Positions 10,917-22,756 are shown, counted from the stretch's first letter. The stretch: 64,000 nt of DNA from Chrysochromulina tobinii (GCA_001275005.1 JWZX01003325.1:1-64000), one strand, 5' to 3'. Notes: generated by a model from the sequence alone, not told the origin. Program-made: numbers and translations.

Positions 10917-12457
10917 CCAAGACTAAGTTTGGCCACAGCCGCGTGCACGCGCAGCTTCGCCGGAGCCGCCTGCCTGCCAGCCCTGGGCACGAGTCTGGTG
11001 ACGAACCCTAGTCGCGTGAACACGTTCACGTTCACGTTCACGTTAAATTGAATGTCGCGTGAACGGTGAAACGGCACTGTTGCCGCTTGACCCCAACAGT
11101 TAAGCGACCGTGAACTCAACGTGTGATGAGACTGTTGGCAGAGCTACCATAGGGGCCCAACCAGGGGGAAGGGGTATTGGCATATATCAGGTACCGTGCG
11201 GACGCATACCGGGAGATATGCTGCTCACGTTTCAGATTCAAGGGAATCTCGAAACTGTTTGATGCGCATCCCGATTTAATTCCAACGGGAGGCATGGACT
11301 GGGTGCATACACCTCGTTGCGGGGAGATCAGCGAACGATGGTGACTCTCAAGGGGGGGGGGAAGTAAGTGCACGCGCCGTCTCCGTCTCAAAGGACGGCT
11401 CCGTCCCCTCGGTCAACACAAGTACTGAGTTCTCTCTCGCTCGGACTGCTCAATTTCGCTCAAAGTGAGGTCGGCATCTGGGTTGGTCTCTCCGGTTCAG
11501 CACACAGGGTGATCCCTGGTGCTCGCTGCCCTATACAACCGGGCGGGATTGTTGAGATAGGCAATCAGGTGGGGGATGGGGGGAGGGGGGAGTGGGCTTA
11601 GGACTTTGTCAACCGTCATCATAACTCTGCCGTTGTTGTTTTGCCGCAGCCTCTAGTACCCCCGCCGGCTCACCACACTCCACCGTCTCAAACGTGCAGC
11701 GTGAGCGTTAACGCGACAAACGCGGCAACCGGTGCTACCTCCCGCTCAGAATACACACACCTTACATGACCCCATAGACTGTACGTATGGCGCGGAGCAT
11801 GCGCGAGCTCGAGGCGTTGAGGATTATTTGGGCGTCCACATCGGCTTGGATGGCGGTGGAATATGGGGGGACGATATGAATACATGTATGGAATATAAAT
11901 ACGCCGGGACGATTGGAATATGGGGACGCCGGCGGCCCTCGCCGTACCGCGGTGTCGTCCGGTGGCGCCGGGGAGGCGCGACCGCGCGAGACGCGCGAGG
12001 AGGCGACGGATGGTCATGAACGTGGCCACGAGCGCGCCGGTGGTGAGAGCGAGTGTTTTAAATAGGTCTCGGCGGTCAGGTTTGTTATGTGGGACTGACT
12101 CACTGTGTCGGTGCCGACATTGACTGCCGACAGTAAATGCCGACAGCCGATCGGCGGATTCGTCATGTCGCTGCGGAATTCCGCGCGGCTCTACATCAAA
12201 GTCCTCACATGTTGACCCAGGGATTAACAGGGGTGCGGAGCAGTCCTTTGCGGGGACCGCGACGAAACCGACATTCTATCTGAAAGTTCGCACGAAATTA
12301 ACCCGAAATGGAAACCAAAGTCCCGCGTCACGGAAAATAACTGCAATGCGACCAGGTTGAAATTTCATTCCAAGTGAAGTCCATCCAGAGCTCCATTCCA
12401 AGAGGAGTCCATCCAGTAATCGCCGCTTTCGCAACTTACGGCCGACCGGAGAAAGCG
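10917..12457. other. Intergenic region between two divergent genes
   Basis: About 1.5 kb. It holds the TTCACG array at 11021-11045. A 28-base unit, CCAAGTGAAGTCCATCCAG and its variant CCAAGAGGAGTCCATCCAG, is repeated in tandem at about 12368-12418. A small cluster of TGCCGACA words lies near 12112-12150. I see no convincing gene, though an upstream exon of the 12458 gene cannot be excluded. Confidence 0.45.
11021..11045 (-). promoter_or_regulatory. TTCACG tandem element 105 bp upstream of the DENN-CNH start
   Basis: CACGTTCACGTTCACGTT extends to four near-perfect hexamers. Read on the minus strand it is TAACGTGAACGTGAACGTG. It begins exactly 105 bases upstream of the ATG at 10916. The same word occurs at exactly the same distance from the other minus-strand start at 22545. 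A shared promoter element is inferred. Confidence 0.5.
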
Positions 12458-13650
12458 ATGCTCGCGGCATCGGTCAAGGCGCACGCCGAGACGCACGCGG
12501 AATGTGACGAGAAGAAGGCGAAGCTCGCGGCTTCCTTCAAGGCGCACGCCGAGACGCAATGGACATGTGATGAGGAGAGGAGGAAGCACATGGCATCGGT
12601 TCAGGCGCATGCCGAGACGCACGCAGAATATCACGAGGAGAAGGCGAAGCTCGCGGCATCGGTCAAGGCGCACGCTGAGATGCAAGTGGCATACGATGAG
12701 GAGAAGGCGAAGCTCGTGGCATCGGTCAAGGCGCACGCCGAGACACATGCGGCGTGCGTCTCGGCGTGCGCCGCGTGTGGCGAGGAGAAGGCGAAGCTCG
12801 CGGCTTCTTTCACGGCGCACGCCGAGACGCAGGTGACATATGACGAGGAGAAGGCGAAGCTTGCGGCATCGGTCAAGGCACACGCCGAGACGCAAGTGGC
12901 ATACGATGAGGAGAAGGCCGAGCTCGTCGCATCGGTCAAGGCGCACGCGCTAGCGCAGGCCGAGGCCGAGAGCAAGGGCAGCCGCGCGGTCAACCAAACC
13001 TTCCAGAGAGTGATGAGCAACAACTCCCTCATGTGCGAGCTTGCTCTGAAGCAGCTCACGTCGTTCACGCTGAGCGAGGCCGACGACGCGACACGCAGCG
13101 TTCTGCTCGATGGGCTGCGGTGCATCCTCGCCGAATCAATGGCTGGTGTCCAGATGCAGGCCGAGACGCAAGCGGAATGTGACGATGAAAGGGCTAACCT
13201 CGCGGCATCGGTCAAGGCGCACGCCGAGACCCACGCGGAATGTGACGAGGAGAAGGCCAAGCTCGCGGCATCGGTCAAGGCGCACGCCGAGACGCAGGAG
13301 GCATACGACGAGGAGAAGGCGAAGCTCGTCGCATCGGTCAAGGCGCACGCCGAGACGCACGCGGAATGTGACGAGGAGACGAGGAAGCTCGTCGCATCGG
13401 TCAAGGCGCACGCCGAGACCCACGCGGAATGCGACGAGGAGACGAGGAAGCTCGTCGCATCGGTCAAGGCGCATGCCGAGACGCACGCGGAATGCGACGT
13501 GGAGACGAGGAAGCTCGTCGCATCGGTCAAGGCGCACGCCGAGACGCAGGTGGCATACGATGAGGAGAAGGCGAAGCTCGCGGCATCGGTCAAGGCGCAC
13601 GCGTTAACACAGGCTGAGGCCGAGAGCAAGGGCAACCGCGTGATCAACCA
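12458..13650 (+). repeat. 63-bp tandem coding repeat (21-residue coiled coil)
   Basis: About 13 units with near-identical DNA (GCATCGGTCAAGGCGCACGC at the start of each) in two blocks. One unit near 12750 carries a small internal duplication (ACVSACAAC). The near-identity of neighbours suggests recent unequal exchange or gene conversion. Confidence 0.8.
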
Positions 13651-14935
13651 TACCTCGAAGAGAGTGATGAGCAACACCTCCCTCATGTGCGAGCTAGCTC
13701 TGAAGCAGCTCTCGTCGTTCACGCTGAGCGAGGCCGACGACGCGACACGCAGCGTGCTGCTCGAGCGGCTGCGGCGCACCCTCGCCGAGTCCATCGCAGG
13801 TTTCCACATGTGCAAGACCGTGCTGCTGCAGACGTCGATCATCAGCGGCGAATACCATCCAGTGCGCGAGGAGTTCACCCTGGAGCAGATCTTCGAGCAC
13901 CTCGGGCTGAGCGCTGCGTTGCGTGTTGTGATCGACGCAGCCGACACGCGTAGCATGCGGGCCGACAAGGCGCTCCTCACAAGCATCCTGTTCAACGCGT
14001 CACAGAACGCGCTCGTGCACGGCGAGCAGGGTGGCACTGTGCATGTGGGCGCCGCGCTGAGCGATGGCAGCCCTTCCTGCCTCACGGTCACCATCCGCAA
14101 TGCCCCGGGCGTCAACCACGCAAAGCTCATCGCCTTCACGCAGGCCAAGGGCAATGTGGACTTGCTTGCCATCCGTGCTGGCGAGGGCAGCGCCCCATCC
14201 AAGAATCAAGATGAGAGTAAAAGAAGCAGAGTGAATAGCTCGGAGCTGTGCAAGCCCTCGCGCGAGCTCAGTAAGATGGCTGTGGGCACTGTGGACTCGA
14301 CATACCTCGGTCTAGGCGCCATCCTGCGCGACGCGCGAGCCTTCAACCCGCCCGCGCTCACAAGCCTAGCTATCGGCGCGCACGAGGTGGCCTTCTCGAT
14401 CACGCTCGACGTGGTGCTCGTCGAGCACGATGCGTCCGCTGCCCAGACGCGCGTGCTGCCCACGGGCTTGGTCTTCGTATGGCTGGACGACGATGACATG
14501 CCTCGGATCTACGCGGACGCCGTCCTCAGGGCGGCAAAGGCCAACATGGATGCGTCGCTCATCCTGGGCGAGACGTACGAGGAGGCGCGCACGTGCCTTG
14601 CGCGCGTGATGGAGCTGTCTGCGGCGCACGGCGAGGAGCGCATGATCGTCCTCCTGGACCAGAACATCGACCAGTACCATGAGTGCGCCACCGAGGGTGT
14701 GCTACAAGGCACCGAGATATGTCGCGAGATGCGCAGGCGCGGCTTCCGAGGTACGATCGCCATCTGCTCGGCGAACGACGAGCCCAAAGATGAATACATG
14801 TACCTCCAGGCGGGTGCAAACGTGTCCATAGGCAAGGGCCTGGCGGGCGGACTCTCGGCCATCCTCTCCAAGCTCGCCGACGCCCATTTCGAGACGCGAG
14901 AGGCGCTCTCGACACGGGAGGTGCCACCTGCCTAA
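12458..14935 (+). CDS. Histidine-kinase-like protein with 21-residue repeats and receiver domain
   Basis: About 825 residues from the first in-frame ATG (12458); the frame is open further upstream, so the start is uncertain. Residues ~1-420 contain about 13 copies of a 21-residue, three-heptad coiled-coil unit (consensus ASVKAHAETHAECDEEKAKLA without its last residue), in two blocks. Each block ends in a similar ~75-residue segment (SLMCELALKQLTSFTLSEAD). Then comes an HATPase-like region (LLTSILFNASQNALVHGEQG as N box; YLGLGAILRDARAF as possible glycine box). The C-terminal receiver domain keeps an acidic pair (FVWLDDDD), the phospho-acceptor Asp (IVLLDQNID), the Ser (CSAND) and the Lys (SIGKGL). 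I see no clear H-box histidine. No membrane segment. Probable phosphorelay signalling; input unknown. Confidence 0.7.
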   Translation: MLAASVKAHAETHAECDEKKAKLAASFKAHAETQWTCDEERRKHMASVQAHAETHAEYHEEKAKLAASVKAHAEMQVAYDEEKAKLVASVKAHAETHAACVSACAACGEEKAKLAASFTAHAETQVTYDEEKAKLAASVKAHAETQVAYDEEKAELVASVKAHALAQAEAESKGSRAVNQTFQRVMSNNSLMCELALKQLTSFTLSEADDATRSVLLDGLRCILAESMAGVQMQAETQAECDDERANLAASVKAHAETHAECDEEKAKLAASVKAHAETQEAYDEEKAKLVASVKAHAETHAECDEETRKLVASVKAHAETHAECDEETRKLVASVKAHAETHAECDVETRKLVASVKAHAETQVAYDEEKAKLAASVKAHALTQAEAESKGNRVINHTSKRVMSNTSLMCELALKQLSSFTLSEADDATRSVLLERLRRTLAESIAGFHMCKTVLLQTSIISGEYHPVREEFTLEQIFEHLGLSAALRVVIDAADTRSMRADKALLTSILFNASQNALVHGEQGGTVHVGAALSDGSPSCLTVTIRNAPGVNHAKLIAFTQAKGNVDLLAIRAGEGSAPSKNQDESKRSRVNSSELCKPSRELSKMAVGTVDSTYLGLGAILRDARAFNPPALTSLAIGAHEVAFSITLDVVLVEHDASAAQTRVLPTGLVFVWLDDDDMPRIYADAVLRAAKANMDASLILGETYEEARTCLARVMELSAAHGEERMIVLLDQNIDQYHECATEGVLQGTEICREMRRRGFRGTIAICSANDEPKDEYMYLQAGANVSIGKGLAGGLSAILSKLADAHFETREALSTREVPPA

Positions 14936-16509
14936 TTAGGGACGTGCCACTTGCATGGCCTTGACTGCCGCGAACTTGAGCTCCTCGCGTCCTCGGGCAA
15001 GTCCATGCCCTGCTCCTGCGGGGTTTGCCGATGCCCTGAGACGCCGTAATTCCCGGACGTGCACAGCTTGTCGAGAAGCCCTGGCGGCGGGGTTTGCCAA
15101 TGCCCTGAGCGATCTGAGGGCTCAGGCGCTCATACTGCTGGGCCAGCCGTTCCTATTCAAGGCCGACGCGCGTGAGTGGTGAGGGGGAGGGCAGCTTGAT
15201 AACAGGTAAGCGTCAGTGGGGGCTGTGGCGTTTCCTACAGCGGGACCTGTGAGCAGTCCCGTGAGCCCGGGCGTGCATGTATGAGTATGAGCCAACGGTA
15301 CCTATTGGCTGAGCCAACACTCATTGGCTGGCGAGCGTATGCCCGGAATCCGTGTACATGCGTGTTGTGTCGCTGTGGCGTCCGGTATATCCCGTGAATG
15401 TGTACGTCGTCAAGCGGCGGGAATGGCTGATCCCCGCCGTGAGATAAAAGTCGAGGCATCAATTAATAAACACAGGAACCGTGGTTTCCCCGTTCGAACG
15501 GTTCGTCCTCGAGAATGATCGACCGTCGAGGAACCGTTGGACGTGACTCGAAGTTCGCAAAATGTATGTTAGCGGGAGCAAAAGGTCTACGAGCTTACAA
15601 ACACGCATCCGCGCAACTTCCCTCGTTAAAGCATCACATGGCAGCTCTTATTCGATTCATCACGTATCATATCCCGCACCGCATGCTGTCGGGGTTAATA
15701 AAAAGCTGTGGTGGCCACATGTTCAGACAACGCCAACAGTTAGGCCGCGCAGCCGCCTCACCTTTGGCAGCGGCAGACACTTTACACAAGTCACGAAGGA
15801 CGACGCGACACCGCTGACCAGACATAGATACTGTACCCCCCACAACACCCACGAGTCATTACCATACCCATTAACGAAATGAGGCTGTAAGTTCCGAGAC
15901 AGCCGCATCACGCATCGCGCCCCAAAGCCAATGCCACCGGCTAGGCCCAAGGCGCGTGCGTGTAGTAGTCGTTGACCAAGTCGTCATCATCGATACCGTG
16001 ATGACCTATCGCTCCATCGATGCCGTCGCGCATGGAGATCATCGGCTCCAGGTCCAAGCATGGCCTCCGTGTGCTGCCGCATGTGAATCCATTCCAATCG
16101 GGGGTACCTGCCGTTTGCGCGCATTTGCGATCTTGGCGTGTCCTTCGTTTCCGAACCGAACCGACCATCACCAACATGCGCAGCAGTTTGCAGCTGCCCC
16201 CCACCCGTTAACCTCATGCATAGGCATGCGTGTGATAATTGCACTCACCCTCCCGCGTGCCGACCGGACCGGACGCCTCAACCCCAGCAAGCAGTCCATT
16301 TGGCATCTTCTCTGTTCTCCATCTCGAGGACCGCGACGACGAGCCGGCACAGCACGACCAACAGGAACAGTTGGATTCATGACATCCTGCAGATCTGCAC
16401 AGCTGAGCTCGCCGCCACGTGCAACGCAGCCGTAGACGTGTGTGGAGCTGCCTTGCCGAGTGCTCTGTGCGTTCTTCATACACATATTCGCGAGTATCTG
16501 CAGCTGCAC
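14936..16509. other. Convergent intergenic region, no gene seen
   Basis: About 1.57 kb between convergent stop codons, less GC-rich than the exons. A GGGGTTTGCCRATGCCCTGAG word is duplicated at about 15026 and 15092. No convincing ORF, tRNA or rRNA. Confidence 0.45.
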
Positions 16510-18478
16510 TCACACAGCGCATGCCAGCAGCGCCACGGGCTCGCCGGGCCGTTTGTCGCAAAAGCTGTGGAGATGGCCATCCTCCACCGCGCAGAGCTGT
16601 GGGCCTCGCGCCATCGGCGCCGGTGCGCGTGTGTCGAGCGATCGGGACGTTGAGGGCTCGCTTTCAGCCTGGTCCCCCGGTGTACACCCTTCAGGCGCCG
16701 TCGGCAGGCTCGTTGACTTGAGAGCCGCCGCCGCTGTAACGGTAGCACCGCTCGCGGAACCTCTCGGAAGCGGCCGGCTGAGCTTCAGGCGGCGATAGAG
16801 CGCCGCGACGCGCATTCGCTGCCGGGGGTCGGCGCGGTTGCCAAAGGTGGCTTGCCAGGAGGAAGACTTAGCATGCTCGTGCGCAGCCACAAAGTGGCGC
16901 GGCAGCACCACAAACTGCGCGCCGCACGCCGCGACCGTGTACAGGTGGCTCACTTTATTCATGCCATAGCCAGTGAAGCGCTCATCGTACAGCGGCAGCC
17001 AAGCTTTTGAGGCGATCACATACGGCTCGTACGAGTCCGCATACGCGACCGGGTATGGCGCACTCGCGACCTGCCACGTGGCATAGTCGGTGGGCGCATG
17101 ACCCGCCGGGAAGTGGTCGATGTGGAAGGGCGTCGCCGCGGGCGGCTCGCAGCTCGCGAGACTGAGCAGAGCCGCCTGCTCCTTGGGCAGCTTATGTGCT
17201 GGCGAGACCTCGAAGGCAGGTACCACGAGGACAGTGCGGGTGCTGCCGTCTTCCAGCCTCGCCAGGAGCCCCGCGTCACGCGACAGCTCCTGAAGCAGCC
17301 CCGCCGACGGCACAAAGTCGACATCGATAAGGAAGACGAGGTCCGTTGGCGCGTGGCGTAACGCGAGGTTGCGCAGCGCATTGATCGGATAGAGCGGTTT
17401 TGGTGCCCCCGCATGCTCCGTGCCACGGTCGCCTCCGGCGGCCGAGCCGAGGACATCGTGGTGCTGGTCGTCGTCGTCGGTCGCCACGTGGTCGACCAGT
17501 TTGGCGTCGTCCTCAATGTTGGCAGCGTTGGCGGCGGTAGCGACGCCAGTGGCGAGGATGGAGTTGGTGGGCGCGTTGGTCGCGATGGCTGCCGCGGTCG
17601 GAGGGTAGGCAAGCGAGAGCACGAGATGCATCCAAATCTCGCTTGGGAGCTCGAGCTCGAGCTCGCGCCGCGCGTGGCGCTCGGCAGCCAGCGCCTCCTC
17701 TGACCCCTCAGTCTGGTCAATGTAGAGCGCGACCGACGCAGGGCCGCGCCACGCTTTCAGGAGTGCCAGCAGCCTGCCGAGCCTGTCGAGCGAGCACTGC
17801 GTCACGAGGCTGATGGGGCCGGCCGCGGCGGCCGCGGGCGGGCAGAGCACCGCAGGTCGGCTTGGGTAGTGGAGCGGCTGCAGGCTGCCGAGCACCGCCT
17901 CCTCGGCCTGGGCGATGAGGACATGCCAGCGGGTTTCCAGCACATCACTGTGATCCACGAGAGCGGCGGCCTTGAGCGCGCGCCGCGCTGCCGCTTGCTC
18001 AGCTTGGCGCGCGCAGCGGGCCGCAGCACCCCAGGCCGCGGTTGGCACGCCGCGCATTCCTGACCGGATTTGGTCGTTGGGTCCGCCACGCCCGCGCCGC
18101 CCGCCATCGGGTAGGTCAGTCGGCCCCGCGCCTCCATACATTTCGACATCACCGTCGGCCGCCCCCGCTGCATCGTCAGCACCGGCGTCGGCCTCAAGCT
18201 CAGCCTCAAAAGCAGCCATATCCACCGGCAGTGGAGTGTCCGCGCCGTAGGCGTCGCCGATAGCGTCACCCCCATCGACAACAACTCCGTCCGAGGGCAG
18301 TGCACCCCCACTAACGTTTCCACCAGTGGATGTTTGATCCGCGTAGCCATGGTGTGCATAGTTGTGGGAATCATAGGGGCGGTTGTACATGAGGTCGTGA
18401 TTCATATGGTACGAGCTCATCATATAGTAGGCGCCCAGCCCGCCGAAGCCGTAGAGCAGGAAGGGGTCGTTGTACGAG

Positions 18479-18543
<65 letters not shown>

Positions 18544-21500
18544 ATGCCCGCATTGATAATGCGAGCTGTAGTAGTACGCCTTGGGTCGGGGCAGCTCGAA
18601 GACCTTCTCGGGCGGTTGCGGCTGCGTGATCGGCACGAGGGCCTGAAACTGCATGCCCGGCCTGTGGCCGGCTGGCACGGCCACCTGTGCGCTCTTCACG
18701 CCCGAGGCCAGCTGCAACTGGATCGTGATCATGCTGCCGGGGATCGCACCGGGCGGCACAGTCACTGTCACCTCCTGCATGTGCGGCGGCGGTGGCGGCG
18801 GCGGCGGCGGTGGCGCGTAGACCGTCTGAGCAACTGGGATCGCTGGATAGGCGACCGCGGGTACGGCTGAAGCAAAAGCCACGTTTGAATCGGCAACCAT
18901 TGGCGGGAGTAATGGCTCAGCCATTGGGAATGGCGGGGGTAATGGCTCAGCCATGGGCAAGCCCATCTCGGCACGTCCTGTCGGCGCGGCCACTGTCGCA
19001 ACTGGGGTCCCCATCACAATGGCCACCTGCTCGGGCGCAGGTGTCGCGTGGACGATCCGATGCGGCGCGCACGATCCCACGCCCGCGTTCGCGTGCAGCT
19101 CCCCAACGGGCGTCCATCGGAAGTCGGGTGGCAGCGGGCTGGCGATCGCAGTGCTCAGGCTGCCCGTAATGTATTGGTAACGCGCATTCCAGTTGGTGCG
19201 CATTCCAGTGCCAAACTCACCAGGCCGGTGCGAGCCTGGGGGTTCAAGCCGCATCACGCCCGAGGGCATCGGTTTGAGAGGAACGGCCGCCGGGTCCTTG
19301 GCCGCCTGGCTCGCATAGTAGGCCGCCTCCTTCTGATGAAACTTGGCCTCGGCATCCTGCGTGCGCGCTTCATGAAGGAGCCCCTCCACCTTCGCATCCA
19401 TTGCCTCTTCCTCCGCGAAGGCCTCACGCGTCGAGTCCCGTAGTGTCTCATAGTACTCCTTTTGTTCGGGCGGTACGGCGCGCCAGAGCACGCCCAGCGC
19501 TGACGGCGTCAAGTAGGGCTTTGCCCATCCCCGCAGCCACGCGGTGAACCACACGTCACTGAACTCCATCTTCTTCTTGCCCTCCTTAACGGCCGTGCGC
19601 CACTTAGCGAGGAGGACGTGCCGGCGCTCCCACAGCTTCACCTTTTGCGCCTCACGCGTGGCGGCCGCCTTCTCGCTGGCCTTGGCAGCGGCCTTCGCGG
19701 CCTGCGCGGCAAGCTTGAGCTCGGCGTTGCTGCTCTTGCCCGCGCCCTTGATGGAAGCGACTTCCTGATTTCGGAGAATGCTCGCCTGCAGCGACGCAAC
19801 GAGCGTGCGCAGCTTGTCTTTGTCGAGGCGCGCCTTGGACTGCGCCTTCTTGCCCTGTTTGAGCAAGGCAAGTCCCTGGTTCTTGACCGAATGGTTGCAG
19901 TACCCGCCGCGGCCGTAGGCTGACTTGATCATCTGTCTCCCTCGGAGTTCCGTAGAGAGCGACGACCGATAAGCATTCGCGTCCGCCTCGAGGGCCGCCC
20001 CGATGTCGGCGTCGGGGAAGGGCAGGTCGACGATCTTCTTGTTCGAGTTGAGCGCAAGCACGATCGCCTTGAGGCCCTCGAGGCACACGTTGCCGCGTGG
20101 GTCGAGCCCGAGTCCGTTGTGGTCGATGCGCAGCGCGGTGAGCGTGCGGTTGGTCTTGAGCGCCATGCCTAGCTGAACCATGCCCGCGTCGCCCAGCCGG
20201 TTGGCCGAAACGTCGAGGTACTCGAGGCTCAGATTTTTCGGCAGCATCACCTGGAAGAGCGTCGCGAGTGCCGGCCCACCGAAGCGCTGCGCCTTTCCAG
20301 CGACGGAAAGCTGCTTGAGGCTGAGACCTTCGACGAGCTTACTCAGCGATTCCACAGCTGCGTGGCGAGTCTGCAAATCCGCCAAGTTGGAGATCGTACC
20401 TGGCGTCCAGTTGGCATCGAGGTTTAGAGACTTGAGAGGACCCGCGCCCAGGCGCAGCAGCCCTTCGCTGAGCTGCAGAAGCCCTTGGTCACCAAGGCCC
20501 GAGTCGCGCAGCACTAGCGCCGAGGGCAACGATAGTCTCGGCGAGGACGGTCCGATGCCCCGCCAAAACGAACTGCTCGGCGAGGGTGGCCTGCTCGGCT
20601 GGAGAACCGCGAGCACGTCGGGTAGAAGTGTCTTCGCCGCATTGGGCGTCGAGAGTTCGAGCTGCATCGAGGGTGCCGCTGCCGCCCGCTGGAACAATGC
20701 ACTGAGGAACGCTTGCTTGGAGAAGCTTCCGAGCTCCAGAGCCCCAAACTGCACCTGCTGCGCGGGCGGCATGCGTGCCTCGAGGCCGCTTAGGTTCACA
20801 ACACTCAGATGCGGGCCGCATGCATTGAGCAGCGCCACGAGCTCGGCACCCCACGCAACGCCCTGAAGGTCGAGGGAGCGCAGGGAGCGCAGCGAGCCGG
20901 CAAGTAAATTGCCAAAGGAATGTAGCTCCACGTCCGAGTGGGCGAGCGCGAGCTTCTCAAGCTTGCGCAGACTGTTGAGCAGCACGGCCAGAGTGGCGCC
21001 CGCGCCTTTCAGTTGGTTGCCCGACAAATGAAGCTGCAGCAGGTTGAACTGTCCCGGCTGGTTGCCTCCGCTGCCACCCCCAGGCTGCAGGGCCTGCAGC
21101 ACCGCCGCAATTCCCAGGCCGCCAATCTTGCAGTTGACCAGATGAAGCTCGGCGAGCAGCCCTGGACGCAGCCGCTGCAACGCTTGCGCGAGCGCGTTTG
21201 CGCCAGCGTCGCCCACGAGGCAGCCGTTCAGATTGATGACCGAGAGGCCCGAGCTTGGGTTGGCCGCAAGCCCGCGACACACGGCCGCCGTCGCCTGCGC
21301 CGTGCCATGCACCTGGTCCAGCGTGAGGGCCACCAGCCGCGTGTTGCATGCAAGCAAGGGGCCGAGCACCCCGATCGTGTCCGAGAGATGCGTCGCGCCC
21401 GTGGCCTTGAACGACAGGAACTTGTATCCGAGAGAGCGAGAGCGCTGTGGTGAGCACTGGCATGCAAGGCAAGTCATCAAAGGCAGGTCATCAGTGGCAA

Positions 21501-22545
21501 TCAACGTACCTTGGTATTGTACTTGAGCGCATCGCAAAGCGGCGCAAGCGCCTTAGCGCCCCATTCGCGCACGTCTACTTCCATGCGGCTGAGCCAGCGG
21601 CGCACGCACAGCAACGCGGGGCTCGTCTCGACGGCTGGTCGGCCGCGCGTCATCACACCTTCAAGCACGTCTTCCGGCTCGGGGAGGCCGTGCTTGTTGG
21701 CGTGCATTGTGTAGCACGTGTGCAGGTTGCCATCGATTGCGAGTGGCGGGAGCCACTCGAGGGGCAGCTGGGCGAGGTTGACGCGCCTGCGTGCACCGGG
21801 CGCAGAAGGACGTGATGACGCGGACGGGTGAGCTAGGGCAGCGAGGCGGGGAGCAGGGGGGGCGGGGGAGCCGTGGGGGGCGGCGGGTAAATAAGGGACG
21901 GCGCCTTCTGAATCGAGGCCGAAGGCGGCCAGTTCCTGCGCGGATGGGGGGCGGATCTCGAGCGGCTCACATGAGACACGCGCAGTGCGCCGTCGAGCTG
22001 CAAACCCACAGGAGGGTCGCCAGCTGGCCCGCGATCTCAATGTTCGCCGAGATACTCCACGGTTCGCGACCGGGCTGCACGAAGTGCAGCGTGGCCTTGT
22101 TGCCCTCGACGACGGTCGCGCCAACTTCGAGGGCGTGGCAAGTGGTCTGCACGGCTGATCCCTTGATGATGAACAGGCGCCCAAAGCCCGTCAGGACCAC
22201 GATGCGCGCGCCAGCGTCGAGGCGCCCGCCGTCTGCTTGCAGCACATTCGCCCATGCGACAAAGAGGAGCTGTTCGCCGCCGTGGAACAAGGCGTGATTC
22301 CTCAGCGGATCGAGGACCGTGGATACGTTCACGAACGGTTTGATGCCCTGTGGCGAGCGCTTGGGGGCGATGAAGATGCAGTGCGGACCAGCAACCAGTG
22401 TGTCATCGAGGACAAATGTCGGGTCTTGGGGCCCTTGGAAGGGACTGAGCGTCTTCTTGACGCGGCGCATAACGGCGCCATCTGATCTCGAGAGCAAGAT
22501 GACCTCATCCTCGCCTGCGTACGATGTGGAGCAGCAGGCACCCAT
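16510..22545 (-). CDS. CARMIL-like PH/LRR protein fused to HMG-like and GT49 (LARGE-type) domains
   Basis: Exons 22545-21971, 21786-21510 and 21420-16510 join in frame to about 1,920 residues. It starts MGACCST, a possible N-myristoylation/palmitoylation signal. Residues ~100-190 resemble the PH domain of CARMIL proteins (ARIVVLTGFGRLFIIKG). Leucine-rich repeats of the ribonuclease-inhibitor type span ~285-780. After a lysine/alanine-rich helix comes a segment like an HMG box (FSDVWFTAWLRGWAKPY, then PPEQKEYYETLRD). Next are a repeated VPPGAIPG/VPAGHRPG motif, 19-20 consecutive glutamines, and a GT49 domain like that of LARGE/B4GAT1. This has PISLVTQCSLDRL, a DxD-type motif in LIDVDFVPS, and GHAPTDYATWQV, MNKVSHLY. 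The final 4.9-kb exon is open throughout, so the fusion is real at DNA level. No transmembrane anchor is seen, which is odd for a Golgi transferase. Confidence 0.65.
18481..18542 (-). repeat. (CAG)n polyglutamine tract
   Basis: About 20 CTG triplets on the plus strand encode a polyglutamine run on the minus strand, between the VPAG motif and the GT49 domain. It is a likely length-polymorphic microsatellite. Confidence 0.9.
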
Positions 22546-22649
22546 GGTTGCAGGCCCCCTTGGTTGCTAGCTACCGCGTCGTAGTAAATAAATCTCTGTG
22601 GGAAAACTTGTGTGGGAAAAGGGAATGAAGGCGGCGCGGTTCACACGGC

Positions 22650-22668
22650 CACGTTCACGTTCACGTTA
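22650..22668 (-). promoter_or_regulatory. TTCACG tandem element 105 bp upstream of the GT49-fusion start
   Basis: CACGTTCACGTTCACGTTA matches the element at 11021-11045. It begins exactly 105 bases upstream of the ATG at 22545, the same spacing as at the DENN-CNH gene. Confidence 0.5.
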
Positions 22669-22756
22669 TTTGCCGTCTCGGCAGGACCTTACGGCGGCTC
22701 CGTCCGACGATTCGATTTGCGCTGGCCAGAAGTACATGAGAGAGATTCCGTCGTGT

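Noticed and set aside
12631-14202. Minus-strand 523-codon ORF opposite the histidine-kinase-like gene
   Set aside because: The 63-bp repeat happens to be open on both strands. The plus frame has the HATPase and receiver motifs, the minus frame only low-complexity serine/alanine repeats.
16000-16460. Several 100-170-codon ORFs on both strands between the kinase-like and GT49 genes
   Set aside because: Cysteine/arginine-rich compositions, no domain, overlapping on both strands; typical chance ORFs.
21421-21443. Alternative acceptor CCACAG before CGCTCTCGCTC for exon 3 of the GT49-fusion gene
   Set aside because: It keeps frame too and would add RSRSLGYK. I preferred TACAAG|TTC because it better matches the donor-side sequence ATACCAAG|GT; RNA data would decide.
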